Notes: a model not told the origin generated them from the letters alone. A DNA stretch of 64,000 nucleotides from Balaenoptera acutorostrata (GCF_949987535.1 NC_080064.1:132336708-132400707); one strand, 5' to 3'; shown: positions 45,948-57,662, numbered from the stretch's first letter. Translations and numbers: made by a program.

Positions 45948-48900
45948 CTAGATTCCACATATATGCGTTAATATACGATACTTGTTTTTCTCTTTCTGAC
46001 TTACTTCATTCTGTATGACAGTCTCTAGATTCATCCACGTCTCTAAAAATGACCCAATTTTGTTCTTTCCTATGGTTGAGTAATACTCCATTGTATATAT
46101 GTACCACATCTTCTTTATCCATTCGGCTGTCGATGGGCATTTAGGTTGCTTCCATGACCTGGCTATTGTAAATAGTGCTGCAATGAACATTGGGGTGCAT
46201 GTGTATTTTTGAATTATGGTTTTCTCTGGGTATATGCCCAGTAGTGGGATTGCTGGGTCACATGGTGATTCTATTTTTAGTTTTTTAAGGAACCTCCATA
46301 CTGTTCTCCATAGTGACTGTATCAATTTACATTCCCACCAACAGTGCAAGAGGGTTCCCTTTTCTCCACACCCTCTCCAGCATTTGTTGTTTGTAGATTT
46401 TCTGATGATGCCCATTCTAACTGGTGTGAGGTGATACCTCCTTATAGTTTTGATTTGCATTTCTCTAATAATAATTATGTTGAGCAGCTTTTCATGTGCC
46501 TCTTGGCCATCTGTATGTCTTCTTTGGAGAGATGTCTATTTAGGTCTTCTGCCCATTTTTTGATTGGGTTGTTTGTTTTTTTTAATATTGAGTTGCATGA
46601 GCTGTTTATATATTTTGGAGATTAAGCCTTTGTCCATTGATTCATTTGCAAATATTTTCTCCTATTCTGAGGGTTACCTTTTTGTCTTGTTTACAGTTTC
46701 CTTTGCTGTGCAAAAGCTTTTAAGTTTCATTAGGTCCTATTTGTTTATTTTTGTTTTTATTTCCATTACTCTAGGAGGTAGGTCAAAAAAGATCTTGCTG
46801 TGATTTATGTCAAAGTGTGTTCTTCCTATGTTTCCTCTAAGACTTTTACAGTGTCTGATCTTACATTTAGGTCTTTAATCCATTTTGAGTTTATTTTTGT
46901 GTATAGTGTTAGGGAGTGTTCTAATTTCATTCTTTTACATATAGCTGTCCAAGTTTCCCAGCACCACTTATTGAAGAGACTGTCTTTTCTCCATTGTATA
47001 TCCTTGCCTCCTTTGTCATAGATTAGTTGACCATAGGTGCGTGGGTTTATCTCTGGGCTTTCTATCCTGTTCCATTGATCTATATTTCTGTTTTTGTGCC
47101 AGTACCATATTGTCTTGATTACTGTAGCTTTGTAGTATAGTCTGAAGTCAGGGAGTCTGATTCCTCCAGCTCCGTTTTTTCCCCTCAAGATTGCTTTGGC
47201 TATTTGGGATCTTTTGTGTCTCCATACAAATTTTAAGATTTTTTTTCTAGTTCTGTAAAAAATGCCATTGGTCGTTTGATAGGGATTGCATTGAATCTGT
47301 AGATTGCTTTGGGTAGTATAGTCATTGTCACAATATGGATTTTTCCAATCCAAGAACATGGTATATCTCTCCATCTGTTTGGGTCATCTTTGATTTCTTT
47401 CATCAGTGTCTTATAGTTTTCTGAGTACAGGGCTTTTACCTCTTCAGGTAGGTTTATTCCTAGGTATTTTATTCTTTTTGTTGCAGTAGTGAATGGAGTT
47501 GTTTCCTTAATTTCTCTTTCTGATCTTTTGTTGTTAGTGTATAGGAATGCAAGAGATTTCTGTGCATGAATTTTGTATCCTGCAACTTTACCAAATTCAT
47601 TGATTAGCTCTAGTAGTTTTCTGGTGGCATCTTTAGGATTATCCATTTATAGTATCATGTTATCTGCAAACAGTGATGGTTTTACTTCTTCTTTTCCAAT
47701 TTGTATTCCTTTTATTTCTTTTTCTTCTCTGATTGCTGTGGCTAGGACTTCCAAAACTATGTTGAATAATAGTGGTGAGAGTGGACATCCTTGTCTTGTT
47801 CCTGATCTTAGAGGAAATGCTTTCAGTTTTTCACCATTGAGACTGATGTTTTCTGTGGGTTTCTCTTATATGGCCTTTATGATTTTGAGGTAGGTTCCCT
47901 CTATGCCTACTTCCTGGAGAGTTTTTATCATAAAGGGGTGTTGAAAGCTTTTTGTCAAAAGCTTTTTCTGCATCTATTGAGATGATCATATGGTTTTTAT
48001 TCTTCAGTTTGTTAATATGGTGTATCACATTGATTGATTTGCATGTATTGAAGAATGCTTGCATTCCTGGGAAAAATTTCCCTTGATCATGGTGTATGAT
48101 CCGTTTAATATGTTGTTGGATTCTGTTTGGTAGTATTTTGTTGAGGATTTTTGCATCTATATTCATCAGTGATATTGGTCTGTAATTTTCTTTTTTGTAG
48201 CGTCTCTGGTTTTGGTATCAGGGTGATGGTGGCCTTGTAGAATGAGTTTGGGAGTATTCCTTCCTCTGCAATTTTTTGGAAGAGTTTGAGAAGGATGGAT
48301 GTTAGTTCTTCTCTAAATGTTTGGTAGAATTCACCTGTGAAGCCATCTGGTCCTGGACTTTATTTGTTGGAAGATTTTTTTTTAAAATTTTTATTTACTT
48401 AATTATTTATTTTTGGCTGCGTTTGGTCTTCATTGCTGCACGAGGGCTTTTCTCTAGTTGCGGCGAGCAGGGGCTACTGTTCATTGCGGTGAGTGGGCTT
48501 CTCATTGTGATGGCTTCTCTTATTGTGGAGCACAGACTCTATGCTCATGGGCTTCAGTAGTTGTGGCACACGGGCTCAGTAGTTGTGGCTCATGGGCTCT
48601 AGAGCGCAGGTTCAGTAATTGTGGTGCACGGACTTAGTTGCTCCGCGGCATGTGGGATCTTCCTGGACCAGGGCTCAAACCCGTGTCCCCTGCATTGGCA
48701 GGCGGATTCTTAACCACTCCGCTGCCAGGGAAGCCCCTGTTGGAAGATTTTTAATCACAGTTTCAATTCCATTACTTGTGATTGGTCTGTTCGTATTTTC
48801 TATTTCATTTTGGTTCAGCCTTGGAAGGTTATACCTTTCTAAGAATTTGTCCATTTCTTCCAGGTTGTCTGTTTTATTGGCATAGAGTTGCGTGTAGTAG

Positions 48901-50094
48901 TCTCTTATGATGCTTTGTATTTCTGCGGTGTCCGTTTTACGTTCTCCTTTTGCATTTCTAATTTTATTGATTTGAGTCCTCTCCCTCAATTTTGTTTACC
49001 TTGTCAAAGAACCAGCTTTTAGTTTTATCGATCTTTGCTATTGTTTTCTTTGTTTCTATTTCATTTACTTCTGCTCTGATCTTTATGAGTTCTTTCCTTC
49101 TACTAACTTTGGGTTTTGTTTGTTCTTTTTTCTGTAGTTGCTTTAGGTGTAAGGTTAGATTGTTTGAGATGTTTCTTGTTTTCTGAGGTAGGATTGTATT
49201 GGTATAAACTTCCATCTTAGAACTGCTTTTGCTGCGTCCGTAGGTTTTGGATGATCGTGTTTTCATTGTCATTTGTCTCTAGGTGTCTTTTGATTTCCTC
49301 TTTGATTTCTTCAGTGATCTCTTGGTTATTTAGTAATGTATTGTTTATCTCCATGTGTTTGTGTTTTTTTGCGTTTTTTTCCCTGTAATTGATTTCTAAT
49401 CTCATAGCGTTGTGGTCAGAAAAGATGCTTGATATGATTTCAATATTCTTAAACTTACCGAGGCTTGATTTGTGACCAAGATGTGATCTATCCTGGAGAA
49501 TGTTCTGTGTGCACTTGAGAAGAAAGTGTAATCTGCTGTTTTTGGATGGAATGTCCTATAAATATTAATTAAATCTATCTGGTCTATTGTGTCATTTAAA
49601 GCTTGTGTTTCCTTATTAATTTTCTGTCTGGATGATCTGTCCATTGGTTTAAGTGAGGTGTTAAAGTCCCTCACTATTATTTTGTTACTGGCGATTTCCT
49701 CTTTTATAGCTGTTAGCATTTGCCTTACATATTGAGGTGCTACTATGTTGGGTGAATATATATTTATAATTGTTATATTTTCTTGGATTGATCCCTTGAT
49801 CATTCTGTAGTGTCCTTCCTTGTCTCTTGTAAGATTTTTTATTTTAAAGTCTATTTTATCTGATATGAGTATTGCTACTCCAGCTTTCTTTTGATTTCCA
49901 TTTGCATGGAATATCTTTTTCCATCCCCTCACTTTCAGTCTGTATGTGTCCCTAGGTCTGAAGTGGGTCTCTTGAAGACAGCATATATATGGGTCTTGTT
50001 TTTGTATTCATTCAGTGAGCCTTTGTCTTTTGTTTGGAGCATTTAATTCAGTCACATTTAAGGTAATTATCGATATGTATGTTCCTATGACCAT
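45948..50094 (-). pseudogene. L1 ORF2 pseudogene
   Basis: The start is at about 50094 ('MVIGTYISIITLN'). The endonuclease is best preserved at 49402-49932 ('ETQALNDTIDQIDLINIYRT', 'SSAHRTFSRIDHIL'), but its 'GDFN' motif reads 'RDFN'. The reverse-transcriptase part is split by a SINE (48380-48737) and by stops. The catalytic 'FADD' reads 'FADN' near 47665, losing the second catalytic aspartate, with a stop four codons on. The C-terminal segment (45948-46460) is open and keeps the C-X3-C-X7-H-X4-C motif, ending '...LTHICGI'. The copy cannot encode an active enzyme. Confidence 0.9.
48380..48737 (-). mobile_element. CHR-type SINE in L1
   Basis: Its head is at the right ('gggcttccctggcagcggag' on the minus strand) and its T-rich end at the left. 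The 15-bp target duplication 'tgttggaagattttt' lies at 48365-48379 and 48738-48752. The body is the longer 'cacaactactgagcccgtgt' type resembling the copies at 1143 and 53979, so it is older than the ~310 bp young form. Confidence 0.93.
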
Positions 50095-50159
50095 TTTCTT
50101 AATTGTTTTGGGTTTGTTTTCGTAGGTCCTTTTCTTCTCTTGTGTTTCCCACTTAGAGA

Positions 50160-51086
50160 AGTTCCTTTAGCCTTTGTTGTAGAGCTGGTTTGGTGCTACT
50201 GAGTTGTCTTAGCTTTTGCTTGTCTGTAAAGCTGTTGATTTCTCCATCGAATCTGAATGAGATCCTTGCTGGGTAGAGTAATCTTGGTTGTAGGTTCTTC
50301 CCTTTCATCACTTTAAATATATCGTGCCACTCCCTTCTGGCTTGTAGAGTTTCGCTGAGTAATCAGCTGTTAACCTTATGGTAGTTCCCTTGTATGTTAT
50401 TTGTTTTTTTTTTCCTTTGTTGCTTTCTGTAATTTTTCTTTGTCTTTAATTTTTGTCAGTTTGCTTACTCTGTGTCTTGGTGTGTTTCTCCTTTGGTTTA
50501 TCCTGCCTGGGACTCTCTGCCTGTCCTGGACTTGGGTGGCTATTTTCTTTCCCATGTTAGGGAAGTTTTTGACTATAATCTCTTCAGATATTTTCTTGGG
50601 TCGTTTCTCTCTTCTCCTTTGGGACCCCTATAATGCAAATGTTAGTGTGTTTAATTTTGTCTCAGAGGTCTCTTAAGCTGTCTTCATTTCTTTTCATTCT
50701 TTATTCTGTTCCATGGTAGTGAATTCCACCATTCTGTCTTCCAGGTCACTTATCCGTTCTTCTGCCTCAGTTATTCTGCTATTGATTCCTTCTAGTGTAT
50801 TTTTCATTTCAGTTATTGTTCATCTCTGTTTGTTTGTTCTTTAATCCTTCTAGGTGTTCTTTAATTCTTCTAGGTGTTTGTTCTTTAATTCTTCTATGTC
50901 TTTGTTAAACATTTCTTGCATCTTCTCGATCTTTGCCTCCCTTCTTTTTCTGAGGTCCTGGATCATCTTCATTATCATTATTCTGAATTCTTTTTCTGGA
51001 AGGTTGCCTGTCTCCACTTCATTTAGTTGTTTTTCTGTGGTTTTATCTTGTTCCTTCATCTGGTACCTAGTCCTCTGCCTTTTCAT
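50160..51086 (-). pseudogene. L1 ORF1 pseudogene with repeated coiled-coil segment
   Basis: The start is at 51086 ('MKRQRTRYQMKEQDK'), followed by the charged N-terminal region 'NLPEKEFRIMI' and 'AKIEKMQEMFNKD'. After 'IEELKNKHLEELKNT' the frame ends at 50850. The downstream RNA-binding region is still recognisable at about 50160-50640 but has many stops. The DNA at about 50830-50900 repeats 'ttctttaattcttcta' three times, so part of the coiled coil was duplicated before or after insertion. Confidence 0.85.
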
Positions 51087-51107
51087 TTTGTCTATCTTTC
51101 TGTGAAT

Positions 51108-52286
51108 GTCAACCTGTCTAGTATTTTAATACCCATATAGTCAAGAAGTTCTTGGTTATCTCCTACTTAAAGATTTTTCTTTTCTTCCTTAGTTTTCATT
51201 TTTTTCTTATTCTATTTCTATAGCTGGAAATCAACTAGTTATTGTTATGTATTAAGAATTTAGAGGAATTTTTGGTTCTCTTTATGAGTAGAAAAATCAT
51301 TTGTTCGTGAAGTGTGAAAAATTAGTAACATTATATTTGCAATAGAGTTTTGAAGCCACTTCCCAGGGCTCTACAGTGAAATGATAGTGGAGCTGGGAAT
51401 AAAACCAAGGTTGTATGAAATTCATTTTTTTTTTTTTTTTTAGAGAGAGGAGGAAATAATGTCATTTCCCCAGAGAACAAACTCTGTAGCTAGTAGAAAC
51501 AATGAAAAGATTTCTTAATATAGGTTATAAAACTGGTATAGATGCAAGAAATAGTAGTGATGGGGAACTTCTAGCATCCTTATGTTGGCTGGAAGTCTAA
51601 TTCTGCTAAATGAAGAGTAAGGCAGCATAATGGAAAGGACCCTGAAATAGGTTCCAATTTCCTTTTGCTTGGCTGAAGGACCTTGAGTAAATCATTTAAC
51701 AGTTTCTGTCCTTGGAACGTTAACACCTTTCTTTCTAAACTTCTAAGGTTATTATGAACATCAAATATGGTAAAGCTCGTGAAAGTATTGAAAACATTAC
51801 TGTACAGGTGTGAGTTAGCATAAAGTCAAAACATCTGATGCATTCGTCTCTCATATTACCAACAGTGTCATCTCTTTGAAGGTGGAGGAAGCAGTGTAGA
51901 GAATTGCCATTCTGTGTCTTTTAATGATTGATAATGTATTGGTGATATGGCCTTAAAAGGAATTCTGGGAAAGATGACCTTATTAGACTTTATAATGTCA
52001 AGGCAAGACACTACTGGGTATAATTTTTTTAAAATAGATTTTAAGAAATTTATAGAAAAAGTAAATATTTTAGAAGGGACTGTGACTCATGAAGATGGTT
52101 CATAATAAAAAATGAAATTCTAATGATTTATTTGTAAATGATTTAAACAAGAGAGGAAGGTGTATGGGCAAGATGGTTTATCTTAACAAAGCCAGTGATA
52201 TAGACAACTCTCTGAGCACAAAGAGTATGGAAAATATACCAAATATTAAGGGAGGGGAATGTAACTAAGGAAAAATACAAGCATAG
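51108..52286. other. Unannotated sequence with one MIR fragment
   Basis: Mostly unique. A sense MIR-like segment lies at about 51625-51800 ('gaaggaccttgagtaaatca', 'taaggttattatgaacatca'). There is a T run at 51426-51442. Confidence 0.5.
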
Positions 52287-53625
52287 AATTTATTTAAAAT
52301 GAAATTGGTTACTTTCCTGTAGTAGAATTGGCTTTAAAATATGCATTTAACAGAACATATTTCAAAGTTAAAACAATGGCTATTGGCTACTCCTTAACTC
52401 TCTGACTAGAAAAGAATTCATAAGAAGGTTTAGGCAGGATAGTGTCATTTAAGCTTAAACTGAGAATTAGCTGAAGTTTATGAAAAGATTAGAGCAAACA
52501 AACAAAAATAGACTAAAGATAGGAAAATGGGCTCTTTGTTTTTTAAAGGTTAAAGCTCCTTCCAGATGATAGAGAAGGGGATAAGGCCACTTATTAGGGA
52601 GGCTGGAAAGCCTCCTTAAAGCTATTCTTTACTGCAAACATTTTAACAGAGACTGAGCATTTACCAGGGATAGTTGTAGAAGAAGGGGAAAGATTTGGGT
52701 TTAAATGTCTTTATTTCTAGCATTACTACTTAATGTGTTCAGTGTAGTTGCATGGATGTCTAGATATGTTGTCATCATCCTGATCTGAGTTTAAGCCTCA
52801 TTTTGTGTTCTTCTAATTAGGATTAACCAGTCATTTGTAGAGCAGATTTGTAGTGATATTGAGTGCTGAGAACTAGGGTATGTGGAAAAATTGAGAAAAA
52901 CTACAAGTGTACCAACCTCTATTATCCAAACCACCCCTAATTATTTACAGTAGGTTCAGTGAATCAAAGGATGCTCTTGGGTACAATTCTTCAAAAAACT
53001 ATTCTCAAACAGTGTGGGATCTAACAAGTTGAGGGCCAGAGAAAGAACTTTAAGGGTACTTTATAGCTTGCCTGGGGACCCCTAATCAAACCTCTCTTCC
53101 AAAGCTGATATGTAGTGCCTTAAAATGAGCTGTTTACTTGGCTGTGCTTTCTCGTTTATATTTTGTGTTCAAATTCTTTACAGCTCATGTCAAAAGAGAA
53201 GAATGGAGCCTGGGCAGCAACCCCTTTTGTGAGGACATATTTAAAACTTAGTTTGATATTGTACTGTAAGAAGGATGCTAAAAATAATGATCATAGTGGA
53301 TCTGTTTTCCAGTTTTATTTTAAGATTTGGCTTTTTAAAACTATCTTCAGTCTTAAATGGAAGTACTTATTCTGTGAATTTATATATAAGTAGCATTTCT
53401 AGCCAAGTAGAAAAAATGACTAGTTTGTTCATTTTCCTAGAAAACTAACAGATGCTTTCCTAGAGATAAAGTGTAATTAAATTTATTTATAGTTGAGTTG
53501 GTAACTTTTCTATAGTAAAATTGGCTTTACAATATGCATTTAACAGAACATATTTAAAAGTTAGAACAATGGCTACCAGCTACTCCCTGAGCCTCTCATA
53601 TTAAAAAGAATTCATATGAAGTTTT
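52287..53625 (+). repeat. Pair of direct repeats about 145 bp long
   Basis: Copies at 52287-52430 and 53480-53625 share 'aatatgcatttaacagaaca', 'acaatggcta' and 'aaagaattcata' in the same order, with about 80% identity by eye. They are 1.19 kb apart. The sequence between them appears unique. They could be a local duplication or two copies of an unnamed repeat. Confidence 0.8.
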
Positions 53626-53978
53626 AGATGTCAGTTGAATTAACTTATAAGCAACGTCCAGTGGGGAAAGAAATCATTAAATTGGCCCTTTTTTCTTTTG
53701 ACACTGCTACTGCAAAATAAGTTTGAGAATTATAAAGGTGACATAGTTTATGCTAGAATAGTAATAATAACTTCCAATTCTGTATGTGTGTGTGTGGAGG
53801 GGAAGGGCGTGTATAACTCTATCTAGAAGGACATCTTTTTGGTCTTGATTTTTAGATACCAATCACATCAGCAAAAAATAAAGTCATTCATCTTGAATTG
53901 AAGGTAAAATAACAATGGATGTGGTTTCTAAGAGTCACTCCATGTGGTTATTGAGAAGTCTGATTTTAAAAATGTATT

Positions 53979-54358
53979 GGGGGCTTCCCTGGTGGCGCAG
54001 TGGTTAAGAATCTGCCTGCCAATTCAGGGGACATGGGTTCGAGCCCTGGTCCGGGAAGATCCCACATGTTGTGGAGCAACTAAGCCCATGCTCCACAACT
54101 ACTGAGCCTGCACTCTAGGGCCCTCGTGCCACAACTGCTGAGCTCACGTGCCACAACTACTGAAGCCCACACGCCTAGAGCCCATGCTCTGCAACAAGAG
54201 AAGCCACTGCAATGAGAAGCCTGCGCACCGCAACGAAGAGTAGCCCCTACTTGATGCAACTAAAGAAAGCCCACGTGCAGCAACGAAAACCTAATGAAGC
54301 CCAAAATAATTTAATTAATTAATTAAAAAACCCCAGTAATTCTTTAAAAAAATAAAAT
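53979..54358 (+). mobile_element. CHR-type SINE, longer older form
   Basis: It runs from 'gggggcttccctggtggcgc', with B-box 'gggttcgagccc', through a 'cacaactactgagcc' body to a mixed A/T tail. An 11-bp target duplication (aaaaatgtatt) lies at 53968-53978 and 54359-54369. Confidence 0.94.
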
Positions 54359-54624
54359 AAAAATGTATTTGTTTCTGAAAATTTTCCCGTATAATTGACT
54401 TTATATGGTTTTTGCAACCAAATTGTGCTGAGATGGCCAACAGCCCACCCAAGAGAGGAAGAGCATCAAAGTGAAAAGGCCACAGTCGTCAAAACGTCAG
54501 ATCTGAGTTTCCCATTTAGAAAGCTGGAAGTGGCTGATGTCAATGGATAGTATTAAAGATGGGGCTGGAGGTGTAAATTTGGTAATCATATGCAGTAAAT
54601 ATCTCATCTCTTCCCTAATTATTT

Positions 54625-55080
54625 TTAAATAAACTTTTAATTTTAGAATGGTTTTACGTTTATAGAAAAATTGCAGAGATAGTAAAGAGAATTCTCATAT
54701 ACCCCATACTCAGTTTCTCCTATTATTAAAATTTTACATTAGTATGGTATGTTATAATTAACAAACCAAGACTGATATAATTTTTATTATTTAAAGTCTG
54801 TATTCTATTCAGATTTCCTTGGTTTTTACCTCATGGTCTTTTCTATTCCAGGAACCCATGCAAGGTAGCATTCTGCATTTAGTCATCGTGTCTGTTTAGG
54901 CTCTTCTTGACTTTCACAGTTTATCAGACTTTCCTTGTTTTTGATGATATTGACAATTTTGAGGAGTACTGATCAAGTATTTGGTAGAATGTCTCTTAAT
55001 TGGGATTTGTCTGATGTTTTTATCCTGGGGTTATGTGTTTTTGGGAGAAAGACTACAGAGGGAAATTGCCTTTTTCATCA
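54625..55080. repeat. Ancient LINE-like repeat (L1M/HAL1-type 3' region)
   Basis: 'tagaaaaattgcagagatag', 'aagagaattctcatatacc' and 'ctgcatttagtcatcgtgtc' follow the same order as the old repeat at 37317-40870. Its distal part (54916-55077) is one arm of a large inverted repeat. Confidence 0.6.
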
Positions 55081-55473
55081 CATCATGTCAAGGGCACACA
55101 CTATCAACATGACTTATTACCATTGATGTTGACCATTATCACCTGAGGTAGTGTTTCCCTTTCCATACTGTCCTCTTTGGAAAGAAGTCACTTTGTACAG
55201 CCTGCACTTAAGAAGTGGGAATTTTATTCCACTTCCCTGAGGGTGGATTCTTTACATAAATTACTAGGAATTCTCCTGCATGGCAGATTGGTTTGTTCTC
55301 TGTTTATTTCTTCACCCAACCATTTACTTATATCAGTTGGACTCATGGGTATTTATTTTATACTTTGGGTTACAAGCCAATACTATCAATACTTTATTTT
55401 TCTGTTCAAACTGTTCCCTTGGGAGCTCTTTCAGTTGGTTTCAATGTCCCCTTTACCCATCATTTGTTCCATC

Positions 55474-55508
<35 letters not shown>

Positions 55509-56177
55509 CTGAGCATTTCCTTACTTTCTGTTGCTGTAAAATGCTCCAGGATCATCTTTTATATTTCATGTGCTAGTCTCAGAATCAGCTATTTCTCCAA
55601 GGAACCCTGAAGAATGGTATTAGGAACCAAGATCTGATGTTAGTTGTGCTCATTGTTACTGGGATATAGTTGCTTCTAGGCCTTCTCAGCTGGCAGAACA
55701 AGGAAATATATATGTGTATACTAACCCATGTATATACACATAAATATAAATATTTCTGTATGCGACCATCTGTACCTATGTTAAACTAAACATGAGTTCA
55801 TACTCATGTCTTCACTCTAATCCATTACCATATGGATAATTTACCCTCTTCCTCTTGCTTATTTGTAACTTCCCCATTCCAACAGTGAGAACTTTGGCTC
55901 CCACCTTTCATTTATTTACTTATTTTAAGTTATCATGAATATATCCCCAAATCTTAAATATATAGTTATATTTTACATACTTGGTAAACACTGTGACAAA
56001 ACTCCTGTAATTTTTCTGAAAAATGGCAATTTCCCTCTGTAGTCTTTCTCCCCAAAACACATAACCCCATGATAAAAACATCAGACAAATCCCAATTGAG
56101 ACATTCTACCAAATACTTGACCAGTACTCCTCAAAATTGTTAATATCATCCAAAACAAGGAAAGTCTGATAAACTGT
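54916..56177. repeat. Large inverted repeat, arms about 161 bp, about 96% identical
   Basis: Arm 1 (54916-55077) and arm 2 (56017-56177) are reverse complements, with by my count five substitutions and two small indels (1 bp and 2 bp). The loop is 939 bp. Shared landmarks include 'ggcaatttccctctgtagtc' in arm 2 and its complement at the end of arm 1. A transcript through both arms could fold into a long near-perfect duplex. Confidence 0.95.
55475..55507 (+). repeat. (TG)n microsatellite
   Basis: About 16 uninterrupted TG units, within the loop of the inverted repeat. Cysteine/valine-rich frames through here are repeat artefacts. Confidence 0.95.
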
Positions 56178-57177
56178 CATAGTTATATTATACATGTGTA
56201 ACAATATCAGAATTTTTAACTTGTACCCTCAGGGGTAACAGCTTTACCAGCCATAGTACAGTGGTTATATACAGTTCCTTTTGTCTTACGTCTTGCAGAT
56301 ATCACTCATTTCCAAGGTTATTTAGGTAAGTACCCTACCCTGTCAGTGAATAGTTACATACAGTTAGAACAATTTGTAAGAACAATTTGTAATACAGTTA
56401 GATTGTTTTGTCATACTCTTCATTCCATTTTGGAATCCTCTGACGTCTTTAATGATTTTTTTTTTTAGTTGCATACATTAAGGTTCACTTTTTTGTGCTG
56501 TAAAGTTTTGTAAGTTTTTTAAAAAAAAAATTAATTAATTAATTAATTAATTTTTTGGCTGTGTTGGGTCTTCATTGCTGCGCATGGGCTTTCTCTAATT
56601 GCGGCAAGCAGGGGCTACTCTTCGTTGTGGTGTGCGGGCTTCTCATTGTGGTGGCTTCTCTTGTTGCAGAGCACAGGCTCTAGGTATGCGAGCTTCAGTA
56701 GTTGCAGCACGTGGGCTCAGTGGTTGTGGCTCGTGGGCTCTAGAGCACAGGCTCAGTAGTTGTGGCGCATGGGCTTAGTTGCTCTGTGGCAATTGGGATC
56801 TTCCTGGACCAGGGCTTGAACCCATGTCCCCTGCATTGGCAGGCGGATTCTCAACCACTGCACCACCAGGGAAGCCCCAAAGTTTTGTAAGTTTTGACAG
56901 TACATAGTGTCATGTATTCACCACTGCAGTGTCATATACCCCAAATTATTTTTAATTGTTTAATATTTGATCATTTTTGACTAAAAAATTCCAGCAATTT
57001 GGGGTGATTCAATAATCTAATATCACTTGAAATGTAAGCCAGTGATTATTTACAGTTACATGAAATAGCTGAAACTTTCAATTAAGTTTTAAGTTATCAT
57101 AAAGATATACCATAATCTTAAACATATAGTTATATTTTACATACTGGGTAAACACTATGATAAAACTCCTGTAATTT
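55923..57177 (+). repeat. Pair of 91-bp direct repeats
   Basis: Copies at 55923-56013 and 57087-57177 both run from 'ttttaagttatcat' to 'aaaactcctgtaattt' with about 90% identity (nine differences by my count). The first copy abuts arm 2 of the inverted repeat. The second is followed by 'gtctgataaa', which in the first locus occurs only at the far end of arm 2. Confidence 0.92.
56519..56878 (-). mobile_element. CHR-type SINE, longer older form
   Basis: Its head is at the right and an (AATT)n-type tail at the left. A perfect 17-bp target duplication (aaagttttgtaagtttt) lies at 56502-56518 and 56879-56895. The body has the 'cacaactactgagcc' pattern in antisense. Confidence 0.95.
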
Positions 57178-57330
57178 GTCTGATAAAAGTTATGTTAAAT
57201 GGTTACATTCCTTAATCCTCTCCAAATATTTGCATTTTCAAAGAAGAGTACATACTAATTCAAATATATCCTATTGAGTGTTAGACTTTTAGGCAGTGTT
57301 AACGACTTGACTTAAAAACTTGTAGGCAGG

Positions 57331-57645
57331 GCTTCCCTGGTGGTGCAGTGGTTGAGAATCCGCCTGCCAATGCAGGGGACACGGGTTCGAGCCCTGGTCT
57401 GGGAAGACCCCACATGCCGCGGAGCAACTGGGCCCGTGAGCCACAACTACTGGGCCTGCGCGTCCGGAGCCTGTGCTCCGCAACAAGAGAGGCCGCCATA
57501 GTGAGAGGCCCGCGCACCGCGATGAAGAGTGGCCCCCGCTCGCCGCAACTAGAGAAAGCCCTTGCACAGAAACGAAGACCCAACACAGCCAAAAATAAAT
57601 AAATAAATAAATAAATAAATTTAAAGAAAAAACAAAAAAACAAAA
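57331..57645 (+). mobile_element. CHR-type SINE, long young form
   Basis: 'gcttccctggtggtgcagtg' head, intact B-box 'gggttcgagccc', 'gaggccgccatagtgagagg' body and (AAAT)n tail. A perfect 17-bp target duplication (aaaaacttgtaggcagg) lies at 57314-57330 and 57646-57662. This is among the best-preserved copies in the window. Confidence 0.96.
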
Positions 57646-57662
57646 AAAAACTTGTAGGCAGG

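Larger units (their letters stand above)
45812..51107 (-). mobile_element. Long decayed LINE-1 lacking its 5'UTR
   Basis: A minus-strand L1 of about 5.3 kb, including an inserted SINE of 358 bp, covering ORF1, ORF2 and part of a C-rich 3'UTR ('atgcccccccccccc' near 45843). It ends within about 20 bp upstream of the ORF1 start, so nearly all of the 5'UTR is missing, as expected from 5' truncation. No clear poly-A tail or target duplication is visible at the left end, which may have been deleted. It is more decayed than the 25-32 kb copy. Confidence 0.88.

Noticed and set aside
55177..55610. Three overlapping plus-strand frames of 98-111 codons with Cys/Val repeats
   Set aside because: They share a (TG)n microsatellite and lie in old repeat-derived sequence. 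The overlap in three frames shows absence of stops rather than coding.
54916..56177. Inverted-repeat arms as terminal repeats of a DNA transposon
   Set aside because: The arms are 161 bp of old LINE-like sequence, lack typical transposon ends, and have no visible target duplication outside them. The loop carries no transposase.
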